A stretch of 64,000 nt of DNA from positions 4,592,587 through 4,656,586 of the forward strand of contig OX421505.1 of the NCBI GenBank assembly GCA_949126835.1, given 5' to 3'. Each line of letters begins with the position of its first letter. The first letter of the stretch is position 1. Origin of the DNA: Anisus vortex. Its lineage: Eukaryota; Mollusca; Gastropoda; Planorbidae. The translations under genes and the position numbers were made by a program. The notes under the pieces are model-generated. The model saw nothing but the letters and a program-made list of their open reading frames with translations, made no database searches and had not been told where the DNA came from. This document shows, piece by piece, positions 34,681-48,114 of this stretch.

Positions 34681-35039
34681 TGTACTCAGTTGAAATGTAT
34701 GTTTTATGAAGCAACTAACTTCAATCTAATCAACATTTAGTGAAGCTCTAAATCTAAACTCCGAATGTTTTTGCTTATAAAGTATGTAACATTAGTTGAA
34801 AACCAGTTAGTTATCAGTTATTATTAGTTGGATGTAATAAAAAAAATTTCCAATGCCTTTTTTAATTTTAAAAATAACAACAAAAGAGCTATATATAATA
34901 TGTGATTATAATGACAGTGCTTCTCAAACATTTCATTGTAGCCGACCAGAAATTGTTGTTGTTTTTTTTTATAGTGGGAAGAACTTATTTCAATTTCCTT
35001 ATCCCTTATGCGACAACAAATACAATTAAGTACTTTTTT

Positions 35040-35215
35040 CTTCCCGAGTGGCACTCAGAAATGGAATGGGTTGCCTAAACAAACTAGGAAAACCAGCAAC
35101 TTAACATCATTTTAAAACACTAATCAAAATGCAAGTCTAGACCATGAAGAGCGTTGGCCGCAATAATCTTCTTTATAGAAGGAGCCTCTGTAATAAAGAA
35201 GATAAGATTATTTGT
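35040..35215 (+). mobile_element. LINE 3' end with hairpin tail
   Basis: The segment opens with codons for F-x-P-x-G-x-x-x-W-N-G-L-P, a common end of LINE reverse-transcriptase proteins. It continues into a 3' tail containing CTTCTTTATAGAAG. Minus-strand relatives are at 44195-44450 and 49595-49800. Confidence 0.65.
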
Positions 35216-35219
35216 TTCG

Positions 35220-36400
35220 GCATATTTTACAAATACTTAATGTTAAAGTTTAAAGGCTCATTCAGTCCATGACTACAATGGCTGTGCCCGTTTTTATCAA
35301 TTTGATTTGTGGTCAATTTAGGCTACATATTGCAGTCTGCCTTAGGTGAACAAGTCAATTCTTGAGTTGCAGTATCTGGAATAGCGACGTAACAAATATG
35401 TATTGAAGAATTTTTTTTTCTTTATTTCTCTTGTTCCTCCTCTCGAGAGATATTTAATTTCTCTCAGACTCAGGAGCAATTAACCCAGCATGAAAAACCT
35501 GCCTACATGTTGCGCGTTCTTTAGCGGTTTTCTCTCAGGTTTGCATATCTGTAGCGGTGGTCCTGAGGTCGCGCTTGTAAATGACCCTATAGTTTAGCAT
35601 ATTATGTCGTCCTGAGGCCCAATTAACCCCTTTGAAGTTTTTCATAAAGGATGTCTTTTGTGAAGCGTCTCATCCTGTAAGTGTCTGACATGATAAACAT
35701 TTAGTCGTCTTTCTTGGGTCTGATGAGAATACATTCTTAAGGCATCCGCCTGGTCCTGGTATCCTCGTTTGATGTGCGTTCTCGTTAAATTACACTCAGT
35801 ATTTGATGAAGACAGCACATTTGAGGTTTAGCTGGTTCTTATGGCGCTTGTAAGGTGGCTAGGTCTCGCTGAAATAGAGCTGGGTACAATGATTCAGGAA
35901 ATGCCAACCTTTATTTTGGTCGTCCATGTCAGTCTTGAGTTTTCCTAGACTCTATTAGAAAGCCTGGCCAGAGCAGCAGATGTATTTCCTATTATTGTAC
36001 TTCACTCATTGTAAATTGACAAATAATTGTATATAGTTTAGCCTGACGAGGTTTTGTGTGTGAAGTATAGTGAGAAAACAACATCTTTCAGATCATGGCC
36101 TTTCTTACTTTTATTCTATATTTCAGTCGCGCTATGTTGAAAATTCTATCTTAAAATCAGATGTGTATAAAAACTATATCAATCGACGATATAAAAGCGC
36201 TTGCTTTGAGAACCACTGATCAAGGTAATATGACGTCAGACGAAAACAATTAAGTAAACAAGAGTATGGGGATGGTGTACTATATTTTTGCTATGTAATA
36301 ATTATATATAGGCATTGACCTTTACCCTTAACGTAAACAAAAATAATTGATCATACGTCAACGGACATGCGCAATCCAGAAGAGATAGATTGACACTATC
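35220..36400. other. Upstream region of gene C
   Basis: No gene is seen. Positions 36160-36400 duplicate the promoter-like segment at 33540-33800, including GACGATATAAA. A moderately GC-richer stretch at 35440-35960 is unassigned. Confidence 0.35.
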
Positions 36401-36401
36401 T

Positions 36402-37958
36402 CAGTGGTTCCCAACTTTCTTAATGCCTTGATCCTTCAATACATCTTTTAACGTTGTGGCGACCCCCAACCAAAATTTTTGTTCATACTGTATAAATTGT
36501 AAATATTTGATTTGCAGGATGTTTTTTGATTGTAACAAATTTAACATAATTAAAAATAGAGATTAATCACAAAAAGCAATTTGTAATTACAATCTAATTT
36601 TTGTGATTTGTATATTTCTAATTACAACATGAACGACAGTGCGAAGATTGGGATTGTATCTTCCTCATCAAATAATACATTCTTGAGACAGCCTTACCAA
36701 GAGCACAACGAATATCATTTTTCACAACAAGTCTACGTCTGTATTTAGACTTGATAACCAACAAGCAGGAAACTATGTTTCACAAAGATATGTCTTTGGA
36801 AATGGAAGAAGAAGGCGTAATAGTATCAATCAAAATAACTTATGACTGCAAATACTTTATCTAGATCATTTTAAATAAGTTCCATTGCGTTGTCTCGGGA
36901 ACATCTTTAACTTTGACATTGCATGGGCTTCTGGCAAGTGCAAATGGGGTGTCAGGTATATTTGAAAATTATGATGAAATTTCGTCTGAAAACATGTGCA
37001 AGTGTTACTTCCCCAAAGTTACTATTGTAATCCATTGGTCTCATTGAATGTTTTGCACCTTAAAGAAAGCAGATAAAGTAGACAAATGTACATTTTATTT
37101 TCATCCTATTGTGTATGCTAAAGCTGAAGTTCCATTCGTAATGATTTAATCTTTTCAGACAAATTAGGTAAGGTATAGTAAATTTTTTCCTTGCAGTGAT
37201 ACAGTTGACTCATTCAAATGGCAAGGATGCCAACTAAATAAGTTATTTTCTGCAGTTCACTTTTATTACTAAAAGTGCTTCGAGCTGCTGTCTTGATTTC
37301 TTCTATAAATAGTTTTGAGTTCACCACGAGACTCAAAAACTCATTTTAAAACATGTCCACTCCCCAACCATCTAACTTTAGTGTGAAAAAGTAGAACACT
37401 GTTTGGCGTATTCTACTCATTGCACAGTTGCGAAAATAGTCACAAAATTTAACACCACTTATGACGCTTTTAATTATTTCTTGTAACTCTTGTGACTGCG
37501 TCTTCGAGACTAATATTTGCTGATGACTCAATTAGTGAGGTTCAGATTACTTTTGATGACTCATTCAGTACCAAACGTGGAGACCGACTAACATCTACAC
37601 TTAGTTCCAAAATATTCATGAAGTTTCGTTTTACCATCAAAACTACAGCTTTCAACACAGTAGTTGCGTTTAACAGATAATAATATGCTTTTAACACAGC
37701 AACTCTCTACACGTGCGTGAGTCTATTGCATGCGCATATTATGGTTCCACCACTGTCACAAACACCTGTTTATTTACGTTGGGTACTCGTATATAGATCT
37801 ATCTGTGTGAGGGCGGTACCACCTGGAGATAGAGAGATGGGCGGTGTTTCGGTTCCTAAGACCATCGAAAATATACGTTTTCCGATAGTCTTAAGTGACC
37901 CCGTGAAATTGTCATTCGACCCATAAATGGGTCACGATCCACACATTGGGAACCGCTG
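36402..37958 (-). mobile_element. hAT element (CAGTGGTTCCCAA ends), degraded
   Basis: Inverted ends CAGTGGTTCCCAA and TTGGGAACCGCTG (one mismatch) are flanked by CACTATCT and CACTATCC. Sequence just inside (GGCGACCCCC) is typical of the vertebrate- and invertebrate-wide Charlie/SPIN-like hAT group. Minus-strand frames (for example 37346-37531) are probably decayed transposase, but I could not read a clear domain. Confidence 0.85.
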
Positions 37959-37999
37959 CACTATCCAAATAAATCTTACGTAAACGACGCACTTGTGTG

Positions 38000-40900
38000 T
38001 AAATAAAATGTTTTTCACCAAGGGCTACGTTATCAAACACTTCACATCCTAAGTTGCCAAAGGGATGAGATAAAATGATAAAATGGACAGACTATTATTT
38101 ACAATTTACTTTAATCATCAAGAACACATTGTAAATATAGACCTAACATAAACCTATTGGAACTGCTATTGTTAAGCTAAAAATAATTCATTCAAATGGT
38201 ACAATAGGTTACTCGCTATTAACCAGTGGTATCCACAGTGTATGTCACAAACTTATTACATAATATATAATGGGCTCAAAGTATTCTTATTGTCACGGTT
38301 CAGGACTCAACCTTGACTTATTAGCACACGTAGGTAGATAGTAGAACGCAATATCCTAGATTAGCGTAAGTTTAGGATAGAAAGGAGGAGAGTAGTCTGA
38401 CGCCATAAAACATCTCTATCTCACGCAATTGTAACTCTCAACACCCTTTCCTCAATCTTCAATACATTCTATTATATTAATTCCCCAATTCAGAGTTTAC
38501 TAACTTGTGCTACCGAGATGGTACTCAATCTTTAATGAATGTATGTGTGTCAGATATGTGAATTCCTTAATGTCTATATTCATATTATGTCTTTGACTAT
38601 TGATTCATGTTGTTATTTTAATGTGTTTGTACAGAATATCATGTCAGTAACTGTACTATTATTCTTATTGTTAATTCAAAACACATGTATAATGGCACTA
38701 CATCCTTGACCCAACCACGCTTAAAACCCCTTCTGTGCCCTGCCCCGCTACCCCTTATCTCCCCTTTACCTACCACTTGTCAAGAAGTTGTTTTATTCGA
38801 GGCTTGGTCTCACGGCATCACAATAACATAACAGAAACATAGTTCGACTTAGGAATGTTTGGCAAGGACGATCTATAGGTTTGCAGACAAGTTTAGTGTG
38901 TAGGTGTAGGCTAGTACGGACTGTAAACACCGAGACTGGAGCTAGTGATAGTTGATACTGGTGCGACAGTGAGGGGAACTCTGCATGGACAATGAGAGAC
39001 AGAATCCAGCACGCTAATAAATCTAGTTAGACACTGACAGGTGTGGGACTTGGTGGGTTCGATGCAAAACTATTTAACGCAGAGACACTGAGGGTTTGGG
39101 TACAGAACTTGGACTTGTGGTCTAATGTTTGGATCACACCCAAGCCAAGTCAACTGTCCACAGACAGATGAGTGTTTTCTGACACGGGTGACGGCCCGTA
39201 CCCAGGCCCGTGCTGAGGCTGGGGAACCATAGTTCGATAGCAGTGGTGACCGTAGCAACATGGCCGAGAGCGGTGGCCAGCTGGTGGCAAAGTGGCTGAC
39301 TACTGGTGGCAAAAGGCCGGTGGCTGGCGGTGGTTGACGTGGCAGTGGCTTAGTAGTGACGTGTAGACGGCCGCGGTGTAGACTGGTTGCTGATGGCAGT
39401 TTGGTGCATCAGTACTTCAGTAGTGCGTCCGGTGGTGCGTCAGAGGAGAGGCAGTGTGATGCCGTTGAGGACCAAGCCAGTGGAGACGTGTGGCGTAGGC
39501 TATGATAATGTAACGGTTGTGTTTTGATAACATTCTTTTATATATTACGTTTCATATGCTTGTAATAACCATTTAGTATAGATATAATGCTTTCCTTTGT
39601 GTTTACTATATATCAGTTTGATATTATTTACTGTTATATTATCTCTATCCTTAAAATCACTATTAATAAAAGTATAATAGTTTATAGTAGTTCTATTAAT
39701 CAAACATTATGTGTTTGTTGTTTCATTTACGTATGTGTAAATGTTTTAATTACATTGTTTTTCTATGTAATTATTAAGATCTGGGACCTTCCTAATTAAG
39801 CGAGCCCATGACTATAGAAGTAAAGTAGTCATTTAAATGTTATTTTAATTAAGTATAGGAAGGTTTTTGACACCACTCACGGGCGGCGGCATGTTAGTTA
39901 ATCTCTTGTTCCGCGCGGGCTCCCGAGAATTGACCAGGGAGATTCTTCACACATATGTAACATTTCTCGGGGAAACCTGTCCTCTGACCACTTGACATCG
40001 CCATATTAAGTCTCCTGTAGGGAGATGAATCGCCCCCCTCCCCTCTGGTCTCTTACCACCAGTGTGCTGGCTGTATTAAGTGCTTTCATCTACACCCCCC
40101 ACCCGTTGTTGTTGGTGGGATAATGTGCTCCCCTAACCCCCCCTTTCCTTCCCCTCCAGTAAGTCATTCATCTATACAGGAATATGTTCGAACTGACCAA
40201 TGAGAATCATATATGTAAATCTAAATTAAAGGATTAAGCGCGATCACGTGATTTTGGATTGAGAAGCGGCTAGCGCGCAATTTAGTCTTTGTCTTGTTCT
40301 GCCGGTCGGCCTGTAAACTTAGTCTGGATTGTGACACTCTACTTGTACATTTCGCCACATATATTATATAACCCCACATGTTTCCCAGCGTAGCTATGTA
40401 CCTTAATGATAGAATACAGAACAATACCTTGCGCTAAGTGTTAGCTATTACTGTGTCAATTCATATATATTTCGCCATTGGATTATTGAACGATTATAAA
40501 CATCATAAACGTAACCGAGATTAGCTTGTATACCACTTAGAACTGTCTGTTGTGTTTGTTATACCATCTAACGAGCCAGGAGAGACTTAATCATTGTTCC
40601 AAAGCGATTGCAGCATCGGTACCTCATATCCCTACGATAACAAGCCACCATTACCCCCAATAACCCACAACCCCAAGTACCCCACGTCACAGCAAACCCC
40701 TTATGACACCTATTGTTTTATAAGTGATGGAAACTAGCTTTATTTCCAATCTCGGGTTACTTTACAATTAATTACAGATGTCTGATGAATTTTTATGAAT
40801 AATGTGTTGACCTGTATAAATCCTAAACCAGAAACTTTACTTCAATTAATGTTTGTTTTTAGTGTGTTTATGCGTTTAACTTCTACTTATATATTTAGCC

Positions 40901-42000
40901 TTCTATTGCTTTAATTTAAAATACATTTTATCAAAATAACACTTTGTCCCAATATTACTGATGCAAAAAATTACTTCCTTTATGTTTGGTCTAGTTTCAT
41001 TGTCTTTATAATTTTGTATTATATTCACATCTAAGAAATGTCTCTAATATTATTGCCCCAATACATAGACCGTCTTATTCATATTTACTATTTACCTAAT
41101 ACAAAAAGACAAATCAAATTGTTTTGGCTAAATACAGTATGACGTCGTTATATCTTATATAATCAGAATTGAGGGAGTGGGCAAGGCAGCACAACATAAA
41201 ATCGGCCAACCTCCTCCCCACTTTGTTTTCAGAATCGATGACTTTACATAAAAACTAAAAGTATGAAATTTACAATATACGAAATTCAGTAAGTTTTCTT
41301 GGTATGTCAATATGTGTAACTTAATCTGAATAAGAAAATAATGGTTACAGTTCAGTTTTTTTCACTTCAACATAATTTTAAATAGTTGAATGAGTGAGTG
41401 AAATTTTTCCCTAAATAAACAAACAGTAGTGAAGTGTGCAAAAGAAGTATGTAAGAAAAGCATGATTTGTATGAGTGGTCAAGAGTTGACAAGGGAGAGA
41501 ATGATAGGGGGAAAGTTTAGTACATGTTGGATTCTTGAGATAGAAGGTTGCGTTTATATAAGTTCTGTTGAACTAGATGTGTTATACTTAAATTGATTCA
41601 AGTCTAAGTGTAGACTTTGAATAGTGTTGTAATAAATAAAGAATCATATAAGGAGCTAGATAAAGTGCTCAAGATATAATAAGTATATGACTATAAATGA
41701 AGAATGATGTTATGAAGATTTTATAATACAATTGACAATTTATATACAAGAAGTAATTGTGAACCATGTGCTGCGTCCATTGGTTTTGTATATGTAATAA
41801 ACTTCTCATCTGAATGAAACTAATGTGTACTCAAGTGTTTATGTTACATTGCTCAATAGACAATATTACACGCCTCTGAAATTATAATAATAATATAAAG
41901 AACAATACAGTAACAATAATCGTTTATAACAAAAAGTTTCTCAAGTCAGAAAAAAATACATATTTTACGGCTTCCTTATTAACACTAACTATAATTAATA
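38000..42000. other. Intergenic sequence with GC-rich segments, unassigned
   Basis: Positions 38930-39480 are GC-rich with TGG/GTGG repetition. Positions 40180-40640 contain an inverted CCAAT box, TATATAACC and later ACGAGCCAGG, resembling an LTR or promoter, but no pair of LTRs was found. The remainder is AT-rich. No convincing gene. Confidence 0.35.
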
Positions 42001-42009
42001 GAACGTAAA

Positions 42010-42600
42010 CAAAGTTTAGGCTATAGGGCGTTTGCAATCACGTGACAAAAAGCACGTGATTTTTGTTTATTTTTATGTAGTGGTGTACACAATGGCCTCT
42101 GTTTCAATAAAGTGTCCTATAGGCATATGATAATATGATTCTCATATGAAGTAGTGAAATTGAAAGTGTAAATATGTCTTGCCGGCCTTAGCCTAATCAC
42201 ATCAATCAATTAATCTGCAGTATTCACGTTTTACGATCGGGAAATACATGTAGTTAATGTTGTACCGAACGATTTTTAGGCCTAATTATAATATCAATAA
42301 AATTAATTCAATTGCAACACTTACCGGTCGGATATAAAGATGATAAAATGGACGTAAAATGTTGAAAATCGTTGAAAAAATACCATGTCAGACTTTCTCT
42401 TGGACTAGGAAAATGATCAACGACTATTTACCTCCTAATTTGTGAGTAGGATAGCCAATATTCAGATGTGAATTTAGCATGATGAAGAACAACTTCACCA
42501 CGTTACATTTGTACCTCAAGTGGGTTCTATATTTACACAAATACGTCACTAAAAAACCTAAGCCACGCCCACTGAGAACGCTCTATTTGTATACCCTCCA
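42010..42600 (-). mobile_element. MITE-like repeat, inverted partner of 26395-26990
   Basis: Read in reverse it matches 26395-26990, including GAGCGTTCTCAGT at one end and GGGCGTTTGC with CACGTG at the other. Confidence 0.55.
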
Positions 42601-42654
42601 CTATTATCAACATTTGTCAGCCCCCTCCCTCCCTATGATTGCGTCCCCTAAGGG

Positions 42655-44900
42655 ACACGGTGATCTTCTTTATAGAAGCAACGTCTGTAACATATAAGAT
42701 AAGTCCAAGAAGAGCTAATCTTAGTATTAGGTGACTTATGTCATAACAGTTGATACTATTTTTTAAATATAAATGTGCCTCTGATTCATATGTGCTAAGA
42801 CTATTTTCTTTATATTAAGAAAACAAGATTAGCAATTAAGTTGCATGTTTGAGTCGTTCTATACATTACTTTTATATACATACCTTGAAAATAAAATCTA
42901 CTGAATATAGGTAGGAGTGCTCAAAAGCCACTAAAATACATAATATAACACCAAGCGATTTCAAGAACTGAGCTATATATTCCTTTAACATATCATATCT
43001 TCCAAACTCATTGTCTATACAGAGAATTATTGCGTCCTACGCCTATCCTGGTTTAAGTTTTATCTTTAGGGCGCCATTGCTGACTGTTGCACTATCGCTT
43101 ACGAGTTGTCTCTTGCCGCTCTTTGAGACTAAATAAGGACATATCGATTCACTGTTTTATATCGAACCCCCTCCCCCCCCCCCCTAACTTCTTCTTCTCT
43201 TCGTTCTGCCTAATTTTTTTACTCACACCTTGCCCTGCACGATAGTCTTTTCGGGTTTCGAATCTCGCCACGTGCCCTTACTATCTTATTAAACAACAAT
43301 AACCTAGTTAGCTGAGAGCACAATCATGATTATGAAAGAATGATTAACGATTATTATATTTGTATAAGTCGAGACTTCCAGCTTTTGAGTCTAGGGCGTA
43401 ATGCTGTAAAGGAATAGATCATAGGGAGGGGGGGGGGGTGACAACACGGTCCTGTCAGAGACTAGCCTACCCGCGGCACGTCGATAACGCGCGTTGCGTA
43501 ACAAAGGGTTATCCTTCTGCCCACTTGCGAATTTCCCCTTGGATCATTAACGTTGTGTTTTGCTCGTATACGCCTACCTGTACTGTCGTAAGATGTATGA
43601 TGAATATTTATGTAAATATGTATCTAAATGTTTGTGTATAATCAGACGACGATTGGTTAATTTAAAGACTCGTGACCTTAATGTCTAGTATTATATTTTT
43701 GCGGTCTCAATATTTCAATAGGCAGGCTACTTTTTACAATTTCCAACAATATTACTTTTTTTTTAATATTGTAAAGAATATCAGGATTTAAAGCTTTTCT
43801 AAAATGATTTTAAGTAAATAATTTATAATTATATTTATTTAAATTATTATAGCTTTCTCTTCATCGTCGCAATCCTTTGTAATTTTTTTCCCGCGGGGCA
43901 ACGCCCGACAACTTAGCTTGTAGTAATATACAATATATCTCACCAACTACAGGAAACAACCAACTGTTACAAAATCCTGAACTTGAATAACTCGTTTACA
44001 CACAAACACACATTACTTTTCTTTTCTCTCTGTCAGAAATTGTAAATCTCGCATTATGAGTTCCATTCATTTGTGACTATTTTTACAGCAAATAATAACG
44101 TCTAGGCCAAACATACACAACAACACACATACGCATTTTAACAGGTTGTTATTGTGTTATATTTCTTAACTAGAGTGTAATGTATTATGTAATATTTCTA
44201 CAGTTACCAGAAGCTTTCTAAATTGATAATATGCCCAGATTTATCTTTTCTTATACGTCCTGATCCGTGGTCCGACTCTAGTTTTGCATTTTTATTGTTT
44301 TAAATGATGTTAAGTTACTGGTTTTTCTGGTTTGCTCAGGCAACCCATTCCATACCCGAATGCCACTTGGAAAGAAAGAGTACTTATATGCTTTTGTTCT
44401 CGCATAAGGGACAAGGAAAGTGTTTTGTCTCTATGTTTATCTGAGCTTTGCAACAGGTTGTTATTGGCTTGTTTTTTCTTTTAAATTGCCTTATGTATTA
44501 TTACTACTTTACTCTTTGCCCTTCTGTCTTCTAGTGTTTCTAGGTTTAGTGATTTGACTAATGGTGTTACTTGTTAATTGGTAATATTCACTAGTTATGA
44601 ATAATAAAGTTGACCTAATTATTTTAGCCTTTACTCCAAGATTTAACGACAGACTACTATTTACTCAATGTAGCCTGATCCCAGAGTACAACTTACAGGT
44701 GCTGGGCACAGAACCGAAAACTCTCTGGAACTGCGGGGTTTGAAAAAAGCCGCAAAGGAAACCCCAGAATAACAATACTATTTTTTTAAAAGTATCTTAA
44801 ATTAAACAAATGATCCTTCTTTACGGAATAATGAATCAAACATAAAGGGCCGTGACAACAATAGAGATAAAGAGCTCGGAGAAGTTTCATAATTAACTTG
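42655..44900. other. Repeat-rich intergenic sequence
   Basis: It contains a plus-strand LINE/SINE tail (42655-42702), a minus-strand tail scrap (43010-43060), a GC-rich repeat like 7690-7860 (43385-43560) and a minus-strand LINE 3' end with a W-N-G-L-P coding remnant (44195-44450). No host gene is seen. Confidence 0.45.
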
Positions 44901-44949
44901 TAAAAAAACAGGAATGTTCAAGGACAACAAGGATGACACGACGTTACAA

Positions 44950-46695
44950 TATAATTTTATCTTCTTATCTTATATAATATATACACTTCTTCTCTTCTCT
45001 TATCTTATATGTTATATACACTCCTTCTCTTATCTTATATGTTATATAGACTCCTTCTCTTATCTGATATGTTATATACACTCCTTCTCTTATCTTATAT
45101 GTTATCTAAACTCCTTCTCTTATCTTATATGTTATATACACTCCTTCTCTTCTCTTATATATTATATACACTCCTTCTCTTATCTTATATGTTATATACA
45201 CTCCTTCTCTTATCTTATATGTTATATACACTTCTTCTCTTATCTTATATGTTATTTACACTCCTTCTCTTATCTTATATGTTATATACACTTCTTGTCT
45301 TATCTTATATGTTATATACACTCCTTCTCTTATCGTATATGTTATATACACTCCTTCTCTTATCTTATATGTTATATACACTTCTTGTCTTATCTTATAT
45401 GTTATATACACTTCTTCTCTTATCTTATATGTTATATACACTCCTTCTCTTATCTTATATGTTATATACACTTCTTGTCTTATCTTATATGTTATATAAC
45501 CCCTTCTCTTATCTTATATGTTATATACACTCCTTCTCTTATCTTATATGTTATATACACTCCTTCTCTTATCTTATATGTTATATACACTTCTTGTCTT
45601 ATCTTATATGTTATATACACTCCTTCTCTTATCTGTTATGTTATATACACTTCTTGTCTTATCTTTTATGTTATATACACTCCTTCTCTTATCTTATATG
45701 TTATATACACTCTTTCTTTTATCTTATATGTTATATACACTCCTTCTCTTATCTTATATGTTATATACACTCCTTCTTTTATCTTATATGTTATATACAC
45801 TCCTTCTCTTATCTTATATGTTATATACACTCCTTCTCTTATCTTATATGTTATATACACTCCTTCTCTTATCTTATATGTTATATACACTCCTTCTCTT
45901 ATCTGATATGTTATATAAACTCCTTCTCTTATCTTATATGTTATATACACTCCTTCTCTTATCTTTTATTTTATATACACTCCTTCTCTTATCTTATATG
46001 TTATATACACTCCTTCTTTTATCTTATTTGTTATATACACTCCTTCTCTTATCTTATATGTTATATACACTCCTTCTCTTATCTTATATGTTATATACAC
46101 TCCTTCTCTTAACTTATATGTTATATACACTCTTTCTCTTATCTTATATGTTATATACACTCCTTCTCTTAACTTATATATGTTATATACACTCCTTCTC
46201 TTATCTTATATGTTATATACACTCTTTCTCTTATCTTATATGTTATATACACTCCTTCTCTTATCTTATATGTTATATACACTCCTTCTTTTATCTTATA
46301 TGTTATATACACTCCTTCTTTTATCTTATATGTTATATACACTCCTTCTCTTATCTTATATGTTATATACACTCCTTCTCTTCTTATATGTTATATACAC
46401 TCTTTCTCTAATCTTATGTTATATACACTCCTTCTCTTATCTTATATGTTATATACACTCCTTCTCTTATCGTATATATTATATACACTCCTTCTCTTAT
46501 ATTATATGTTATATACAATTCCTTCTCTTATCTTATATGTTATATACACTCCTTCTCTTATCTATTATGTTATATGCACTCCTTCTCTTATCTTATATGT
46601 TATATACACTCCTTCTCTTATCTTATATGTTATATACACTCCTTCTCTTATCTTACATGTTATATACACTCCTTCACTTCTTATATGTTATATAA
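44950..46695. repeat. 30-bp minisatellite, about 58 units
   Basis: The unit is TTATCTTATATGTTATATAC then ACTCCTTCTC. Register slips occur (a 29-mer near 45496, a 32-mer near 46176, shortened units near 46380 and 46677). A GTCT variant of the CTTCTTCTCT segment recurs between 45290 and 45660. All six frames stay largely open, giving spurious ORFs of up to 367 codons. Confidence 0.97.
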
Positions 46696-47428
46696 CTGCT
46701 CTGCTGAGCACCACATGTCCACCCGTCGGAGGTACTACCTCTACCTAAACACCCAATATACCCCTCCTTGGTCCTCATCTGTCACTCAGCTCTCACCTGT
46801 GGCTCCTCGTAGCTGTTAGCATGCAACAGCGGCCATACCCCGGGCAACGGCTTCCACTGGCCGGCTAAACCAGGTGAGGGTAGCCGCTGGGCTCAAACCC
46901 ACGGCGACATAGGTCTTGCCTACCTGTGCATGTGAAGCCTGGACATCGGCGGACCCTGCGGAGGAGATCAACCAGATCCAACGGAGGTGAAGGCGACTAC
47001 AGCAACGCACTGTGGAGCGCGTAGTGCAAGGTGAGGCACGTAGCACATCTTGGTCATCCACTGCATCTGAGCCCATCGCCGGTCGTCTAGACTTGTTCTT
47101 GCCACTGGCATCTGGTGGACCCGGACGAGAGAGTGAGGTCGACGCTGCGCAACCCTTCTTCACTTTAAAGAAACTAACATGCGCAAATCATTAGTCATCC
47201 ATCATTCCAAGCCCTGTGGCGATGGGTAAGCGGCGAAGCGATAGGTGTGGTGCACTGGCAGTCGTAGCCGCAAGCCTGCACACAGGCGACTCAGGCTATA
47301 GGGTCGTTTCCCCACTGAATTGGAGCAGAAGTGGAATCTGGCAGACACCTGAGTGACTGAGCAGCCCTATTCAGGACAGCACTGCTCACCTCCTAGCATG
47401 AGGAAGGGGCTAGAAAAGGTGCCCTAAA

Positions 47429-47956
47429 TTGCCTGCTCCTTATACCCTGGCGGCAAACCGCGGTCGGCGGGGACCCAATTTATGCGGTCGAAATTCAAAG
47501 AAAACAAAGTCAAATACAACTCCTATAATACTTGGAGCTTGGAATATCCGCACACTTCTCGACAGAGATACCACAGATAGACCTCAGCGACGCTCAGCGC
47601 TCATAGCTCATGAACTTGCTAGATACAACATAGACATTGCTGCCCTTAGTGAAACAAGACTGGCTGGTGTAGGCGAACTCACAGAAAGGCACATAGCACA
47701 GCCACTGAGTGTCTCGGACCCTCTACCAGGAAACACAAGGACTGGTTTGACGAAAACAATGCATCGATTCAACTTCTACTTGAACAAAGACGTAAAGCAC
47801 ACAAGGCACTACTCGATGACCCTATGTCAACAGCAAAGAAAACCGCCCTGGGAAACATCAGCAGAATCATTCAGAAGCAACTGCGACAAATGCGGGACTC
47901 TTGGCTATGTGCGAAAGCTGACGAAATTCAGGGCTATGCAGACACAAAAGACATGA
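47429..47956 (+). pseudogene. LINE endonuclease N-terminal part
   Basis: One frame opens with I-L-G-A-W-N-I-R-T-L and then D-I-A-A-L-S-E-T-R-L, the first two motifs of the APE-type endonuclease of non-LTR retrotransposons. After about residue 90 the frame is wrong. Another frame (47740-47998) shows the linker region with D-S-W-L-C-A-K-A-D-E-I-Q, so there is a deletion near 47690 and a frameshift. Confidence 0.8.
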
Positions 47957-48114
47957 AGAACTTTTACAGGGGTCTAAGAGAAATTTATGGCCCTGTCACC
48001 TAAGGCTCATCTCCGCTCCTTGATGCAGAAGGCTCCACGCTTATCACTGACAAGGAGAAAATATTAGAAAGGTGGGCGGAGCACTTCAGGAATGTATTAA
48101 ACACACCCTCTTTT

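Noticed and set aside
38930..39480. GC-rich segment as a possible coding exon
   Set aside because: The open frames are short, the composition is driven by TGG/GTGG repetition, and no motif or splice context supports a gene.
40180..40640. Solo LTR
   Set aside because: A TATA-like box and CCAAT are present, but I could not define TG...CA ends or a target duplication.
44914..46748. Several ORFs of 80-367 codons rich in Leu, Ser, Tyr and Ile repeats on both strands
   Set aside because: They are translations of the 30-bp minisatellite. The unit length is a multiple of three and has few stop codons, so every frame stays open.
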